From CAWBVG01 sp963792175 (GTDB lineage Bacteria; Acidobacteriota; Vicinamibacteria; Vicinamibacterales; CAVVIG01): 64,000 nucleotides of DNA. This document shows positions 18,491 to 27,635 of this stretch, in pieces. The stretch is taken from assembly GCA_963792175.1 (NCBI GenBank), contig CAWBVG010000049.1, positions 153,351 through 217,350 of the forward strand, read 5' to 3'. The position numbers and the translations under genes are program-made. Every line of letters begins with the position of its first letter. Position 1 is the stretch's first letter. The notes beneath the pieces were generated by a model. It had not been told where the DNA came from. It saw only the letters and a program-made list of their open reading frames with translations, and did no database searches.

Positions 18491-20304
18491 ATGGCTGCGC
18501 CTCCGTCTCCCTCCGCGCGGACGGGCATGGGCACGATGCTGTACCCAGGCGGCGCGGCCTTTCGCGTCTGGGCGCCATTTGCCCCGGCGATTTTCGTCGC
18601 CGGGACGTTCAATCAGTGGAACGCCACGGCCAACCCCTTTGCGAGCGAGGGCAACGGCTACTGGTCGGTGGACGTACCGGGCGCCGGGATCGGCGATGAA
18701 TACCAGTTCGTCATTCCAGACGGCGGCAACGGCATCTGGCACAAGAATCCGTATGCCAGCGAGGTCGTGAATTCGTCCGGCAACGCCATCATCCACGACC
18801 CCAATTTCGACTGGACCGGCGACAACTTCATGATGCCGCCGTGGAATGAACTGGTGATCTACGAAATGCACGTGGGAACGTTCGCCGACGTCGCCGGCGG
18901 CGGTCCGGGCACGTTCGAGACGGTGATCCCGAAACTCGCGTATCTCGCCGATCTCGGCATCAACGCGATCGAGATCATGCCGGTGGCCGAATTTCCGATG
19001 AGTCTGTCGTGGGGCTACAACCCGGCGGAGCCGTTCTCGGTGGAAACGGCGATCGGCGGCCCTCGAGGCCTGCACGAGTTCGTGAAAGCGGCGCACGCCC
19101 ACGGCATCGCCGTGCTGCTCGATGTCGTCTACAACCACTTCGGACCGGGCGATCTCGACCTCTGGCGCTTCGACGGCTGGAGCAGCAGCGACCACAACGG
19201 CGGCATCTACTTCTACGACAACGCTCGTGCGCACACACCGTGGGGCGACACTCGCCCCGACTACGGCCGCCCGGAGGTCCGCCAGTACATCCGTGACAAC
19301 GCGTTGTTCTGGCTCGACAAGTACCGGTTGGACGGGTTGCGGTTCGATTCCGTGATCAATATCCGCAATCGCAACGGGAACAACAACGACCCGGCCAACG
19401 ATCTTGCGGACGGCTGGAGCCTGCTGCAGTGGGTCAACGACGAGATCCGCGGGCGGCGTGCCGTGGAAGATCACGATCGCAGAGGACCTGCAGAACAACG
19501 ACTGGATCACCCGCGACACGGGCGCTGGCGGCGCTGGCTTCGGCTCGCAATGGGACGCGGCATTCGTCCATCCGATCCGCGACGCGATCATCGCCGCCAA
19601 CGACGCCGATCGCGACATGAATCTCGTGAGCCAGGCGCTCGGTCATCGCTACGGCGCCGATGCGGTCCGGCGGGTCATCTACACCGAGTCACACGACGAA
19701 GTGGCCAACGGTCATTCGAGGGTGCCGGAGGAAATCTGGCCCGGCGATGCCGGCAGCTGGTTCTCGCGCAAGCGCTCGACCCTCGGCGCCGCGATGGTGT
19801 TTACCGCTCCCGGCATCCCGATGATCTTCCAGGGCCAGGAGTTCCTCGAGGACACGTTCTTTCGGGACAGTGTCCCGCTGGACTGGACGAAGCTGACGAC
19901 CTACGCGGGCATCCACGCGCTCTACCGCGATCTGATTCGGCTCCGCCGCAACTGGTTCAATCAGACGCGCGGTCTCGGCGGCCAGCAGCTCAACGTCCAC
20001 CATGTCAACAACGCCGACAAGGTTCTCGCCTTTCATCGTTGGGCCGATGGCGGGCCGGGCGACGATGTCGTGGTGGTGGCGAATTTCGCCAACCGCAGCT
20101 ACGACGGGTACGTCGTTCGGGTTCCCACGCGCGGGACAGTGGCGCGTGCGTTTCAACAGCGATTGGCAGGGGTACAGCCCGGACTTCGGCAATCATCCGG
20201 GTTACGACACGTTCGCGGGCGGCGATCCGATGGACAACATGCCGTTCCGAGCCACGGTCGGCATTGGCCCGTACACCGTTCTTGTCTTGTCCCAGGACCG
20301 CTGA
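18491..20304 (+). CDS. GH13 alpha-glucan enzyme, 1,4-alpha-glucan branching type, with N-terminal CBM48
   Basis: About 604 residues. N-terminal CBM48/E-set domain (FRVWAPFAPAIFVAGTFNQWN), then the GH13 barrel: YEMHVGTF, the first conserved region DVVYNHFGPGD, the nucleophile region DGLRFDSV, the general acid IAEDLQ and the TESHDE region, and a C-terminal beta domain. Frameshifts near 19455 (an extra G in GGGCGG) and 20125. The set of motifs fits branching enzymes or maltooligosyltrehalose trehalohydrolase relatives; branching enzyme is my preferred call. It makes alpha-1,6 branches in glycogen or related glucans. It stands alone, divergent from the cytochrome operon and convergent with the phosphotriesterase-like gene (9-bp gap). 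Confidence 0.75.
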
Positions 20305-20313
20305 GGCTTTACT

Positions 20314-21396
20314 TCAACCCTTCGGGACGTGTGCGAGGAAGCGGCGCGGGTTGTCGACGAGGACGCGGCGCAGCGTCGCTTCGTCGACGCCAGCCTTCAG
20401 GAGCATCGGCCCGAACACCGTCGCGGTCTGCGCAACGCCGGGGCCGCCGTTCTTCTTCAAGGCCCGGCCGGTGCTGAAGTCTGACGACAACAGCAGCTGA
20501 TCGGCGTAGCCGGCCTCCAGGAACGCCAGAATCGTGCTGACCTTCTGAGCGTCCGGCACGATCGGAATCGTGACGCGATCGAAGCCGACGAAGACACCGC
20601 GTTTCGCGAGCTGCTTGGGAATCGCAGCGGTCGTGTCGGCGAGACAGCAGACATGGCCGATGGCCACGTGCTTGACGTCGGCGCCCGCCGCCTCGAGCAG
20701 ATCGAGCTGCTTGAGCGCGGCGTCCATCGGTATCGGCGGGTTCACCTCGCGCGCGCCGAGGTACGGGTTGTGCGTGAAGATCGGCAGGCCCGTCTTGACC
20801 TGCGCCTTCGCCACCGCCGTGAACACCTTCCGCTCATCGTCTGTGAGAACGCCGCCCTGCTGTCCGATCTCGCCGAAAGCGCCAAGCCGCTGCGCCTTCG
20901 CATCGCGGACGAGATCGTCGGCAATTTGATCGGCGGTCTTCGTCGCGATCTCGGGCGGATAGTTGCGCTGCATGTAGTAGCCGCCGCTGGCGACGATCGC
21001 CACGCCCGATTCGGCGGCGATTCGCGTCAGCGCCGCGAGATCGCGATCCATGTCCGGATGCCCGCCGTCGACGATGCAGCCGACGCCGTCCGAGGCGGCG
21101 GCCTTCGTTTCTTCGATCATCAGGTCGACATCATCCGTAAAGCTCGCGGGCACCGGCCGGCCCTGGGCGGTGGCGAGCGCCTTCGTCAGCGGATACCGAA
21201 TCGACAGGTGTTCGTGGAACAGCGTCGAGCCCTTGATCGCATCGGGCGCGACGTCCTTCAACAGGGTCCGGATGATGGCGCCGCGCGGAAACGCGGGCGC
21301 CTGCGCGTCCAGGCGAATGCCATGGAGCGCCAGAAGTCCACCCCCGGCCGTTGTTCCCAGGAGTCCGAGGGCCTCTCTCCGGCTCAGCCTTGTCAT
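20314..21396 (-). CDS. Tat-exported phosphotriesterase-family amidohydrolase
   Basis: 360 residues. Twin-arginine leader MTRLSRREALGLLGTTAGGG. Metal-binding pattern of the PTE superfamily: FHEHLS (HxH), an acidic bridging position in GAFGEIGQQ, a His in FTHNPY, another in VAIGHVCCLAD, and the Asp in LLSSDFSTG. The bridge reads Glu as in E. coli PHP-type proteins, not the carboxylated Lys of true phosphotriesterases, so a lactonase or esterase activity is likelier than organophosphate hydrolysis (inference). Frame intact. Start supported by a TAGAAT box 8 nt upstream. Confidence 0.85.
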   Translation of the reverse strand: MTRLSRREALGLLGTTAGGGLLALHGIRLDAQAPAFPRGAIIRTLLKDVAPDAIKGSTLFHEHLSIRYPLTKALATAQGRPVPASFTDDVDLMIEETKAAASDGVGCIVDGGHPDMDRDLAALTRIAAESGVAIVASGGYYMQRNYPPEIATKTADQIADDLVRDAKAQRLGAFGEIGQQGGVLTDDERKVFTAVAKAQVKTGLPIFTHNPYLGAREVNPPIPMDAALKQLDLLEAAGADVKHVAIGHVCCLADTTAAIPKQLAKRGVFVGFDRVTIPIVPDAQKVSTILAFLEAGYADQLLLSSDFSTGRALKKNGGPGVAQTATVFGPMLLKAGVDEATLRRVLVDNPRRFLAHVPKG

Positions 21397-21404
21397 AGAC
21401 GCGT

Positions 21405-21410
21405 ATTCTA
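21405..21410 (-). promoter_or_regulatory. -10 box of the phosphotriesterase-family gene
   Basis: TAGAAT on the minus strand ends 8 nt before ATG 21396, suggesting a leaderless message. The rest of the gap to the sigma factor gene (to 21603) contains TTCGTG words but no clear structure. Confidence 0.45.
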
Positions 21411-21603
21411 TCGCCGGCAGCAGCGCTGAACGGGCGCTCGCGCTACGAGTCAGACTCTTGAGTTCTTCGTGATTTCGTGCTTTCGTGGCGATCGTGCCGG
21501 CGTACCGGGTCGCGAGACAGTTCACGAGCCCCTGGCCCCAAGCCCCGACGGCGCGGCGCACTGAACCAGCCGCGAGGTTGTGGCGTCTTGCCCAAATGAA
21601 CGG

Positions 21604-22149
21604 ATGCATGGCTTCGCAGATCGACTGGCCGGCGGGAACGTCGCGGTGAACGACGCGGCGCTGGAACGCGAGTTCGAAGCGCGGCTGGTCGAATCCTCGA
21701 CGCTGGCGTTTCGCGTGGCCTACGGCGTGTTGCGCCACCGGCAGGACGCCGAGGATGTCGCGCAGGAAGCGTTCGTCAAGGCATACCGCAGCTTCAACCA
21801 GCTCCGCGACCGCGAGCGGTTCCGGGCCTGGCTGGTGAGGATGACGTGGCGTCTCGCGCTCGACCGCCAGCGAGGCGATCGCCGCCGCCTGGCGAGGGAG
21901 ACGGCCACGCAGGAAACGGCCGCGGCAGACACGTCGGACGAAGTGATCGCCCGCGAGCGCGCGGCGCTCTTGTGGACGGCGATCGACAGTCTCCCCGACA
22001 AGCTGCGCATCGTGATCGTGCTGGCTGGCATCGAGGGACACGACACCAACGAAGTGGCGCGGCTGCTGGACGTCCCGCAAGGGACCGTGAAATCGCGGTT
22101 GTTTCTGGCCCGGCAGCGTTTGAAGGAGCAGTTGCAATGGACCCAGTGA
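21604..22149 (+). CDS. ECF-family RNA polymerase sigma factor
   Basis: 181 residues from ATG 21604 (GTG 21580 is an in-frame alternative). Region 2 is clear: FRVAYGVLRHRQDAEDVAQEAFVKAYRSF and the -10-recognising RFRAWLVRMTWRLALDRQRGDRRR; region 4 is SLPDKLRIVIVLAGIEGHDTNEVARLLDVPQGTVKSRLFLARQRL. No region 3 between, as expected. It directs transcription in response to release by the anti-sigma-like protein encoded next, whose start lies inside this gene's 3' end (12-bp overlap). Frame intact. Confidence 0.92.
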   Translation: MHGFADRLAGGNVAVNDAALEREFEARLVESSTLAFRVAYGVLRHRQDAEDVAQEAFVKAYRSFNQLRDRERFRAWLVRMTWRLALDRQRGDRRRLARETATQETAAADTSDEVIARERAALLWTAIDSLPDKLRIVIVLAGIEGHDTNEVARLLDVPQGTVKSRLFLARQRLKEQLQWTQ

Positions 22150-22710
22150 AGGACGCGGCACTCGAGCGCGAGCTCGAACGGGCGCTCGCGGTGGATCCGT
22201 CGCCGGAGTTTCTGGTCCGCGTGCGCGCGCGCATCGCCGACGAGCCAGCGCCGGCGTCCCGTGGATTCGGGTGGCTGTTTGCGGGTGTCGCGACGGTGGC
22301 GGCGGCAGCAGCCCTGGTACTGGCGGTGCGGATGGTTTCGCCGGCGCGCCGGCCGGAGACTGCGCCTCTTCTGGCGTCGAAGTCGATTGGATCCACCGTC
22401 GTCGTGCCCGCTGTCGTTCCAGGGACGGTGGGTCCGGCTTCCGCCTACGCCGCTGCGCGGCTTCGGCGGGACGAGCAAGCCGGACACTCCGGTACCGAAC
22501 GTCGATGCCCGAACCGCAGAACCGCTCTTCGACGCGCGCGAGACGACGGCGCTGCAGCGCCTGATCGCCGACGTGCGCGATGCGCGGGTGGACCTCACGC
22601 CGCTCGCGAAGGAAGGGCCGATGCCCCTTCCCGCAATGGACCCGCTCGTCATTTCACCGATCGTTATCGAGCCGCTCGACTCGAGCGGCATAGAAGGAGA
22701 ACGTCCGTGA
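22137..22710 (+). CDS. Anti-sigma-factor-like membrane protein
   Basis: N-terminal cytoplasmic part (MDPVKDAALERELERALAVDPSPEF), one membrane helix (WLFAGVATVAAAAALVLAVRM), then an extracytoplasmic region ending ARVDLTPLAKEGPMPLPAMDPLVISPIVIEPL. No zinc-binding HxxxCxxC is visible, so it is not a classical ZAS anti-sigma factor. The reading frame changes in the 50-bp palindrome at 22436-22485, which interrupts the gene; either that element's insertion or a sequencing error shifts the frame. Overlaps the sigma gene, and its stop overlaps the next start (GTGA). Confidence 0.65.
22436..22485 (+). repeat. REP-type palindrome, copy A (within anti-sigma-like gene)
   Basis: 50 bp with GGCTTCCGCC at one end, CGGCTTCGGCGGGAC in the middle and AAGCCGGAC at the other; 45 of 50 positions match the copy at 24775-24824. 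The ends GGCTT/AAGCC are inverted. Confidence 0.8.
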
Positions 22711-23292
22711 CGAAACATCTGCAAATGATTGCGCTCGTCTTCGCGTTCGCGCTGGCCTCGTCGGTCATCGTGCGCACCCAGGAAAAACCTGCGCCGCCGG
22801 CTCCGAAGCCGGCGCCGGCGGCGGTCACGCCTTTGAAAGTCTCGGTGGTCGTCTCCCGCTTCCAGGGCGAGAAGAAGCTGAGCAGCCTGCCGTACACGCT
22901 GTCGGTCAACGCCGGGTCGCGTGGCGACGCTCCGGATGGGCGCCAAGGTCCCGGTCATGATGATGATGACCGCGAACATGCCGAAAGACTTGCCGCAGGG
23001 TGGACCGGTTCAGTATCAGGACGTCGGCACCAGCATCGATTGCTCTGTGTCTGCGGTCCAGGATGACGGGCGGTTCCGGGTTGAAATCACGATTGAGGAC
23101 TCGTCGGTGTACGGCGATGGCCCGAATCCCACCGAGAACAAGCCGCCGCCAGGCAATCCGTCGTTCCGCTCGTTCCGCGCCAGCGATTCGATGGTGCTGC
23201 GCGACGGGCAGACGTCACAGTTCACAACGGCGACCGACAAGGTCAGCGGGGAGATCGTGAAGGTGGACGTGACGCTGAATGTTGTCAAGTGA
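22707..23292 (+). CDS. Secreted beta-rich protein of unknown function, third gene of sigma operon
   Basis: GTG start with GAAGGAGA upstream and overlap with the previous stop. Leader MTKHLQMIALVFAFALASSVIV, a Pro/Ala linker (PPAPKPAPAAVTPLK), then SVVVSRFQGEKKLSSLPYTLSVNAG and, after a frameshift near 22918, VATLRMGAKVPVMMM...QDVGTSIDCSVSAVQDDGRFRVEITIEDSSV and a C-terminal strand SGEIVKVDVTLNVVK. It resembles no enzyme I know. The conserved order sigma, anti-sigma-like, secreted protein suggests it is part of an envelope-sensing pathway or its target. Confidence 0.65.
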
Positions 23293-23510
23293 AGTCGTCA
23301 GTCGCCAGTCATCAGTCGTCAGTCATTCAGTCGTCGGTCGTCAGTCTCAGTCATCAGTTCGGTCATCAGTCCAAGTCATCAGTGCCAGCCATCAATCGAC
23401 CGCGCGACGACTGACGACAAATACAGGCACTGACGACTGAGACCGACGACTGAGACTGACGACTGCCGACTTGAGACTGATGACTGACGACTGGGGACTG
23501 AAGACTACAC
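23291..23510. repeat. Word-repeat hairpin (AGTCGTC / GACGACT), 220 bp
   Basis: The left half repeats AGTCGTCAGTC, AGTCATCAGTC and similar words at least ten times; the right half repeats GACGACTGA and GACTGATGACTGACG. The two halves are broadly reverse-complementary. It fills the gap between the secreted-protein stop and the thiolase stop, which are convergent. Confidence 0.8.
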
Positions 23511-24684
23511 GACCTCGAACAGCCCCGCGGCGCCCATGCCGCCGCCGATGCACATCGTGACGACGACTTTCTTGGCGCCGCGCCGCTTGCCTTCGATGAG
23601 CGCGTGCCCCACCAGCCTGGCGCCGCTCATCCCGTACGGATGGCCGACCGCGATCGCGCCGCCGTTGACGTTGAGACGGTCGTCCGGAATGCCCAGCCGA
23701 TCGCGGCAGTAGATCACCTGGACGGCGAACGCTTCGTTCAGCTCCCAGAGATCCACGTCCTCCAGCTTCGTGCCGGTCTGCTTCAGCAGCTTCGGCACCG
23801 CGAACACCGGACCGATGCCCATCTCGTTGGGCTCGCAGCCGGCGACCGCAAATCCCCGGAAGATGCCCAGCGGCTTCACGCCGCGCTTCGCCGCCGCCGC
23901 CGCGCTCATCACGACCGCGACGCTCGCGCCGTCGGAGAACTGGCTGGCGTTGCCGGCCGCGATCACGCCGCCTTCGATGGCCGGCTTGATCTTCGACACG
24001 CCCTCGTAGGTGGTGTCGGCGCGGATGCCCTTCGTCCTGCGCGACGGTGACCTCCTTCGTCGATTCGGCGCCGGTCGCCTTGTCCACGACCTTCATCGTG
24101 GTCGTCATCGGCACGATCTCGTCGTTGAACTTCCCGGCCGCTCGCGCCGCCGCGGCGCGCTGCTGGCTGCGGACGCCGTACTCGTCCTGCGGCTCCCGCG
24201 GGATGCCGTACTTCTTGGAGACGTACTCGGCCGTCTGCAGCATCGGCCAGTACAGCTCTGGCTTGTGCTCGAGGATCCACTCCTCGTTGAGCATGTGTTT
24301 GTTCATTTCGTTCTGGACGCAGGAAATCGATTCCACGCCGCCGGCGGCGTAGATCTCGCCCTCGCCGCTGATGACGCGCTGCGCCGCCATGGCGATGGTC
24401 TGCAGCCCCGACGAACAGAAGCGATTGATCGTCATGCCAGAGGTCGTGACCGGACAACCCGCGCGGATGGCAATCTGACGGGCGATGTTGCGGCCGGTCG
24501 CGCCTTCGGGATTCGCGCACCCCATGATCACATCGTCGATATCGCCCGGATCGAGATGCGCTCGCTGGATCGCGTGGCACAGCGCGTGGCCGCCCATCGT
24601 GGCGCCATGGGTCATGTTGAATGCGCCGCGCCAGCTCTTACAGAGCGGTGTGCGCGCGGTGGAGACGACAACGGCATCAGGCAT
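23505..24684 (-). CDS. fadA: Acetyl-CoA C-acyltransferase (thiolase)
   Basis: About 393 residues. Nucleophile Cys in NRFCSSGLQT, ELNEAFAVQ, the His in GGAIAVGHPYGMSGAR and the second Cys in VTMCIGGGMGAAGLFEV: all four thiolase signatures are present. It cleaves 3-ketoacyl-CoA with CoA as the last step of beta-oxidation. One frameshift near 24030 in the AQDEG(V)RADTTYEG region. Start ATG 24684, which fits the -10 box 6 nt away; GTG 24690 is in frame. The only thiolase in the window, about 23 kb from the FadJ-type partner. The symbol is a functional label, not an orthology claim. Confidence 0.88.
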
Positions 24685-24690
24685 TCCCAC

Positions 24691-24696
24691 AATTTA
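24691..24696 (-). promoter_or_regulatory. -10-like box of the thiolase gene
   Basis: TAAATT on the minus strand ends 6 nt before ATG 24684, consistent with the leaderless pattern at other genes here. Confidence 0.35.
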
Positions 24697-24774
24697 CCGC
24701 ATCCGCCCACGTTGGCCCCACAGCTGAGCGCACACGGACGGCGCCCTCCTGCCGATATAAGAGGAAACGGGCCT

Positions 24775-24824
24775 GGCTTCCGCCTTCGCCGCCGAGCGGC
24801 TTCGGCGGGACGGGGAAGCCGGAC
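24775..24824 (+). repeat. REP-type palindrome, copy B (in histidine kinase leader)
   Basis: 50 bp matching 22436-22485 at 45 positions. It lies between a TATAAG box (24756-24761) and the kinase ATG at 24842, so it would be transcribed in the 5' leader, where a CCGCC...GGCGG stem could form. Confidence 0.8.
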
Positions 24825-24841
24825 GCTACCTACCGATCATC

Positions 24842-27520
24842 ATGATTCGAACGGACTTCGAGGCGCGCATCGAGCAGGACAGCGCGGGCGTGATCACGGA
24901 ATGGAACGCCGGGGCGCAGGGTCTCTTCGGGTGGACCCGGGCCGAGGCGATCGGGCAGCCGTCGAACATGCTCATCCCTGCACGAAATCGCGAACGGCAC
25001 GACGAGAGCCTGCAGACCTTCCTCGCCGCCAACGACGGGACCTCCCTCTCGCGGAGGGTCACAGCCATCCATCGCGACGGGCACGAGTTGCTCGTGGAGA
25101 TCGACGCTCTCCGCCCAGACCATCGGCGGTGTCCGGCGGATCGTCGCGATCGCTCACGAAATCGGCGTCGGCCAGCAGATGCCGACCGCGCTGTCGCTCG
25201 GTCCGGTCCGCTTCGACGCCATCCTCGACGAGATCGAAGACGCCTGCGCCGTCGTCGACCGCGCCGGCAACTATCGCTACGTCAACAACGCCTTCTGCCG
25301 GCTGTTCGACCGCTCGCGAGAGACGCTTCTCGGTACCAACTTCAAGGAGAACTCCGGCACCGACGAGCGCATTGTCAAGCTGCGCGAGGTGTACTCGAAG
25401 GTGTGGAAGACCGGGATTCCTGAGAAGGCGTTCGAGTACCGATCGACGATCAACGGCGTCGAGAAATCACTCGAGCAGTCCGTGTCGCTCGATCGCGACG
25501 CCGACGGCCGGCCGATCGGGTTCTCGACGATCATCCGCGACTGCACCGAGCGGGCGACCGCGCAGCTCGAGCTGGCGAAGGCCAAGGAGGCGGCGGAGAA
25601 CGCCACCAAGGCGAAGAGCGAGTTCCTGGCGAACATGAGCCACGAGATCCGCACGCCGATGAACGGCATCATCGGCATGACGGCGCTGGCCCTCGACACC
25701 GAGCTGACCCCGTATCAAGCCGACTGCCTCAACGCCGTCAAGTCGTCCGCCGAGTCGCTGCTGACGATTCTGAACGACATCCTCGACTTCTCGAAGATCG
25801 AGTCGCGCAAGCTGGAGCTCGAAGCGGTGCCGTTTTCGCTCGCCGATGCCATCGGCGACGCGCTCAAGCCGCTCGGGATGCGCGCGCACGCCAAAGGCCT
25901 GGAGCTCCTGTGCGACATCGCGCCTGACACGCCGGCCGGCATCGTCGGCGACCCGGTCCGCCTGAAACAGGTCATCACCAATCTCGTCGGCAATGCCGTC
26001 AAGTTCACCGAATCGGGTCACGTGCTCGTGTCGGTCCGCGAAGACATGCGGAACGACGGCTGCACGATGCTCCACTTCTCGGTCTCCGATACGGGCATCG
26101 GCATCGCCACAGGACAAGCAGGAGACGATCTTCGAAGCCTTCAGGCAGGCCGACGGGTCGACGACGCGCAGGTTCGGCGGCACCGGCCTGGGTCTCGCCA
26201 TCTCCACGACGCTCGTGCAGATGATGGGCGGCCGCATGTCCGTCGCGAGCCAGCCGGGCGTCGGCAGCACATTTCATTTCACCGCGGCGTTCGACATCGC
26301 GAACGTGTCTGAAGGGTCCCAGGATCGTTCCCGGCTCGCCGATCGCCGCGTGCTGATCATCGACGACAACGTCGTGAACCGGCGGATTCTCGAAGCGCAG
26401 GCGAGCAACTGGCGGATGCGGCCGACGTCAGTGGCCGGCGGTCGTGCGGCGCTCGAAGCACTGACCACAGCGGCGCGCGAGGGCCAGCCGTTCGCGCTGG
26501 TGTTGCTCGACGCGAACATGCCCGACCTCGATGGCTTCGACGTGGCGGAGCAGATTTGGAAGCGTCCCGACCTCGCGGGCTCCACGATCATGATGCTCAG
26601 CTCGTCGGGGCTCGAAGGCGACGTCTCGCGCTGCAAAGCGCTTGGGATTGCCGCGTATTTGACCAAACCGATCAAAGCCACCGATCTGTGTGAGGCGATT
26701 TGTCAGGCGCTCGATCGCACGCCGGCGCCGCCGCCCAGGCCAGCGCCGATCAAGCCGGCCGAGTCAGCCGCGCCGGCGCGGCTCGTCACCATCCTGGTGG
26801 CCGAGGACAACGTCGTCAATCAGCGGGTCGCGCAGGGACTGCTGACGCGACGCGGCCACAAGGTCACCGTCGTCAACAACGGACGCGAGGCGCTCGACGC
26901 GCTCGGCCCGCGAGGCGTTCGATCTGGTGCTGATGGACGTTCAGATGCCGGAGATGGGTGGATTCGAAGCCACGGCGGCCATTCGGTCGCGCGAGCAGGA
27001 AACCGGCGGCCACATCCGCATCGTCGCCATGACGGCGCATGCGATGAACGGCGATCGTGAGCGCTGCGTGGCAGCCGGCATGGACGGCTACCTCTCGAAA
27101 CCGCTCGAACCGCGGATGCTGTTCTCGACGGTGGAGGATGATGCGCCGGCGGCACCGGCCGCCCGCGCCGCGTCGCCGGCATTCGACCGGACGGCCGCTC
27201 TCGAGCGCCTCGCGGGCAACGAAAAACTGCTGTCTGACGTCATCGGCAGCTTTCTCGACGACTGCCCCGCGCGCCTGAACGCGATCAAGGCGGCGGTCGA
27301 CGCCCGGGACTCCGACACGATCCGCCGCGAAGCCCAGCGCCTGAAAGGCGCGGCCAGCAATCTCTCGGCCAGCGGTCTGTTCGACGCCGCCGAAATCCTC
27401 GAGCGCGTCGGCGCCGAATCACGGCTCGACGCCGCCGACGCCGCCTGGCGCCGCCTCTCGATGGCCGCCTCGGAAGTCCTGACGACGCTGCGGCAGCACG
27501 AGACGCACTCCAGTCGGTAG
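24842..27520 (+). CDS. Hybrid histidine kinase: PAS-PAS-HisKA-HATPase-REC-REC-HPt
   Basis: About 890 residues over four frames (shifts near 25125, 26108, 26915). Two PAS domains (ITEWNAGAQGLFGWTRAEAIG; VVDRAGNYRYVNNAFCRLF), the phosphorylated His in FLANMSHEIRTPMNGIIGM, HATPase boxes N (TNLVGNAVKFT), G1 (SDTGIGI) and G2 (GTGLGLAI), REC1 with LLDANMPDLDG and LTKPIK, REC2 with AEDNVVNQ, LMDVQMPEMGG and SKPLE, and a C-terminal HPt bundle. In the HPt the expected AHxLKG reads AQRLKG (CAG codon), so the phosphorelay His is absent. No transmembrane helix, so cytoplasmic. BarA-like layout; the partner regulator is not in the window. Confidence 0.88.
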
Positions 27521-27635
27521 TCGGGATTCGGGATTCGGGATCGTCGGGATTCGGGATTCGTCGGGATTCGGGAGTCGAGGACTCGGGAGTCGACTAGACT
27601 ATCGACTAGCGATTCCCGATTCCCGACTACCGACT
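27512..27635. repeat. Word-repeat hairpin (GGGATTCG) with perfect 15-bp ends
   Basis: AGTCGGTAGTCGGGA (27512-27526) and its exact reverse complement (27621-27635) bound a block of GGGATTCG and CGATTCCC words. The kinase stop codon lies inside the left end and the next ATG (27636) abuts the right end. Confidence 0.85.

Noticed and set aside
22434..22490. Anti-sigma gene N-terminal frame continuing past the palindrome as the real protein
   Set aside because: That frame becomes Arg-rich with no stop until far into the next gene, whereas the other frame has a sensible C-terminus and a GTGA overlap.
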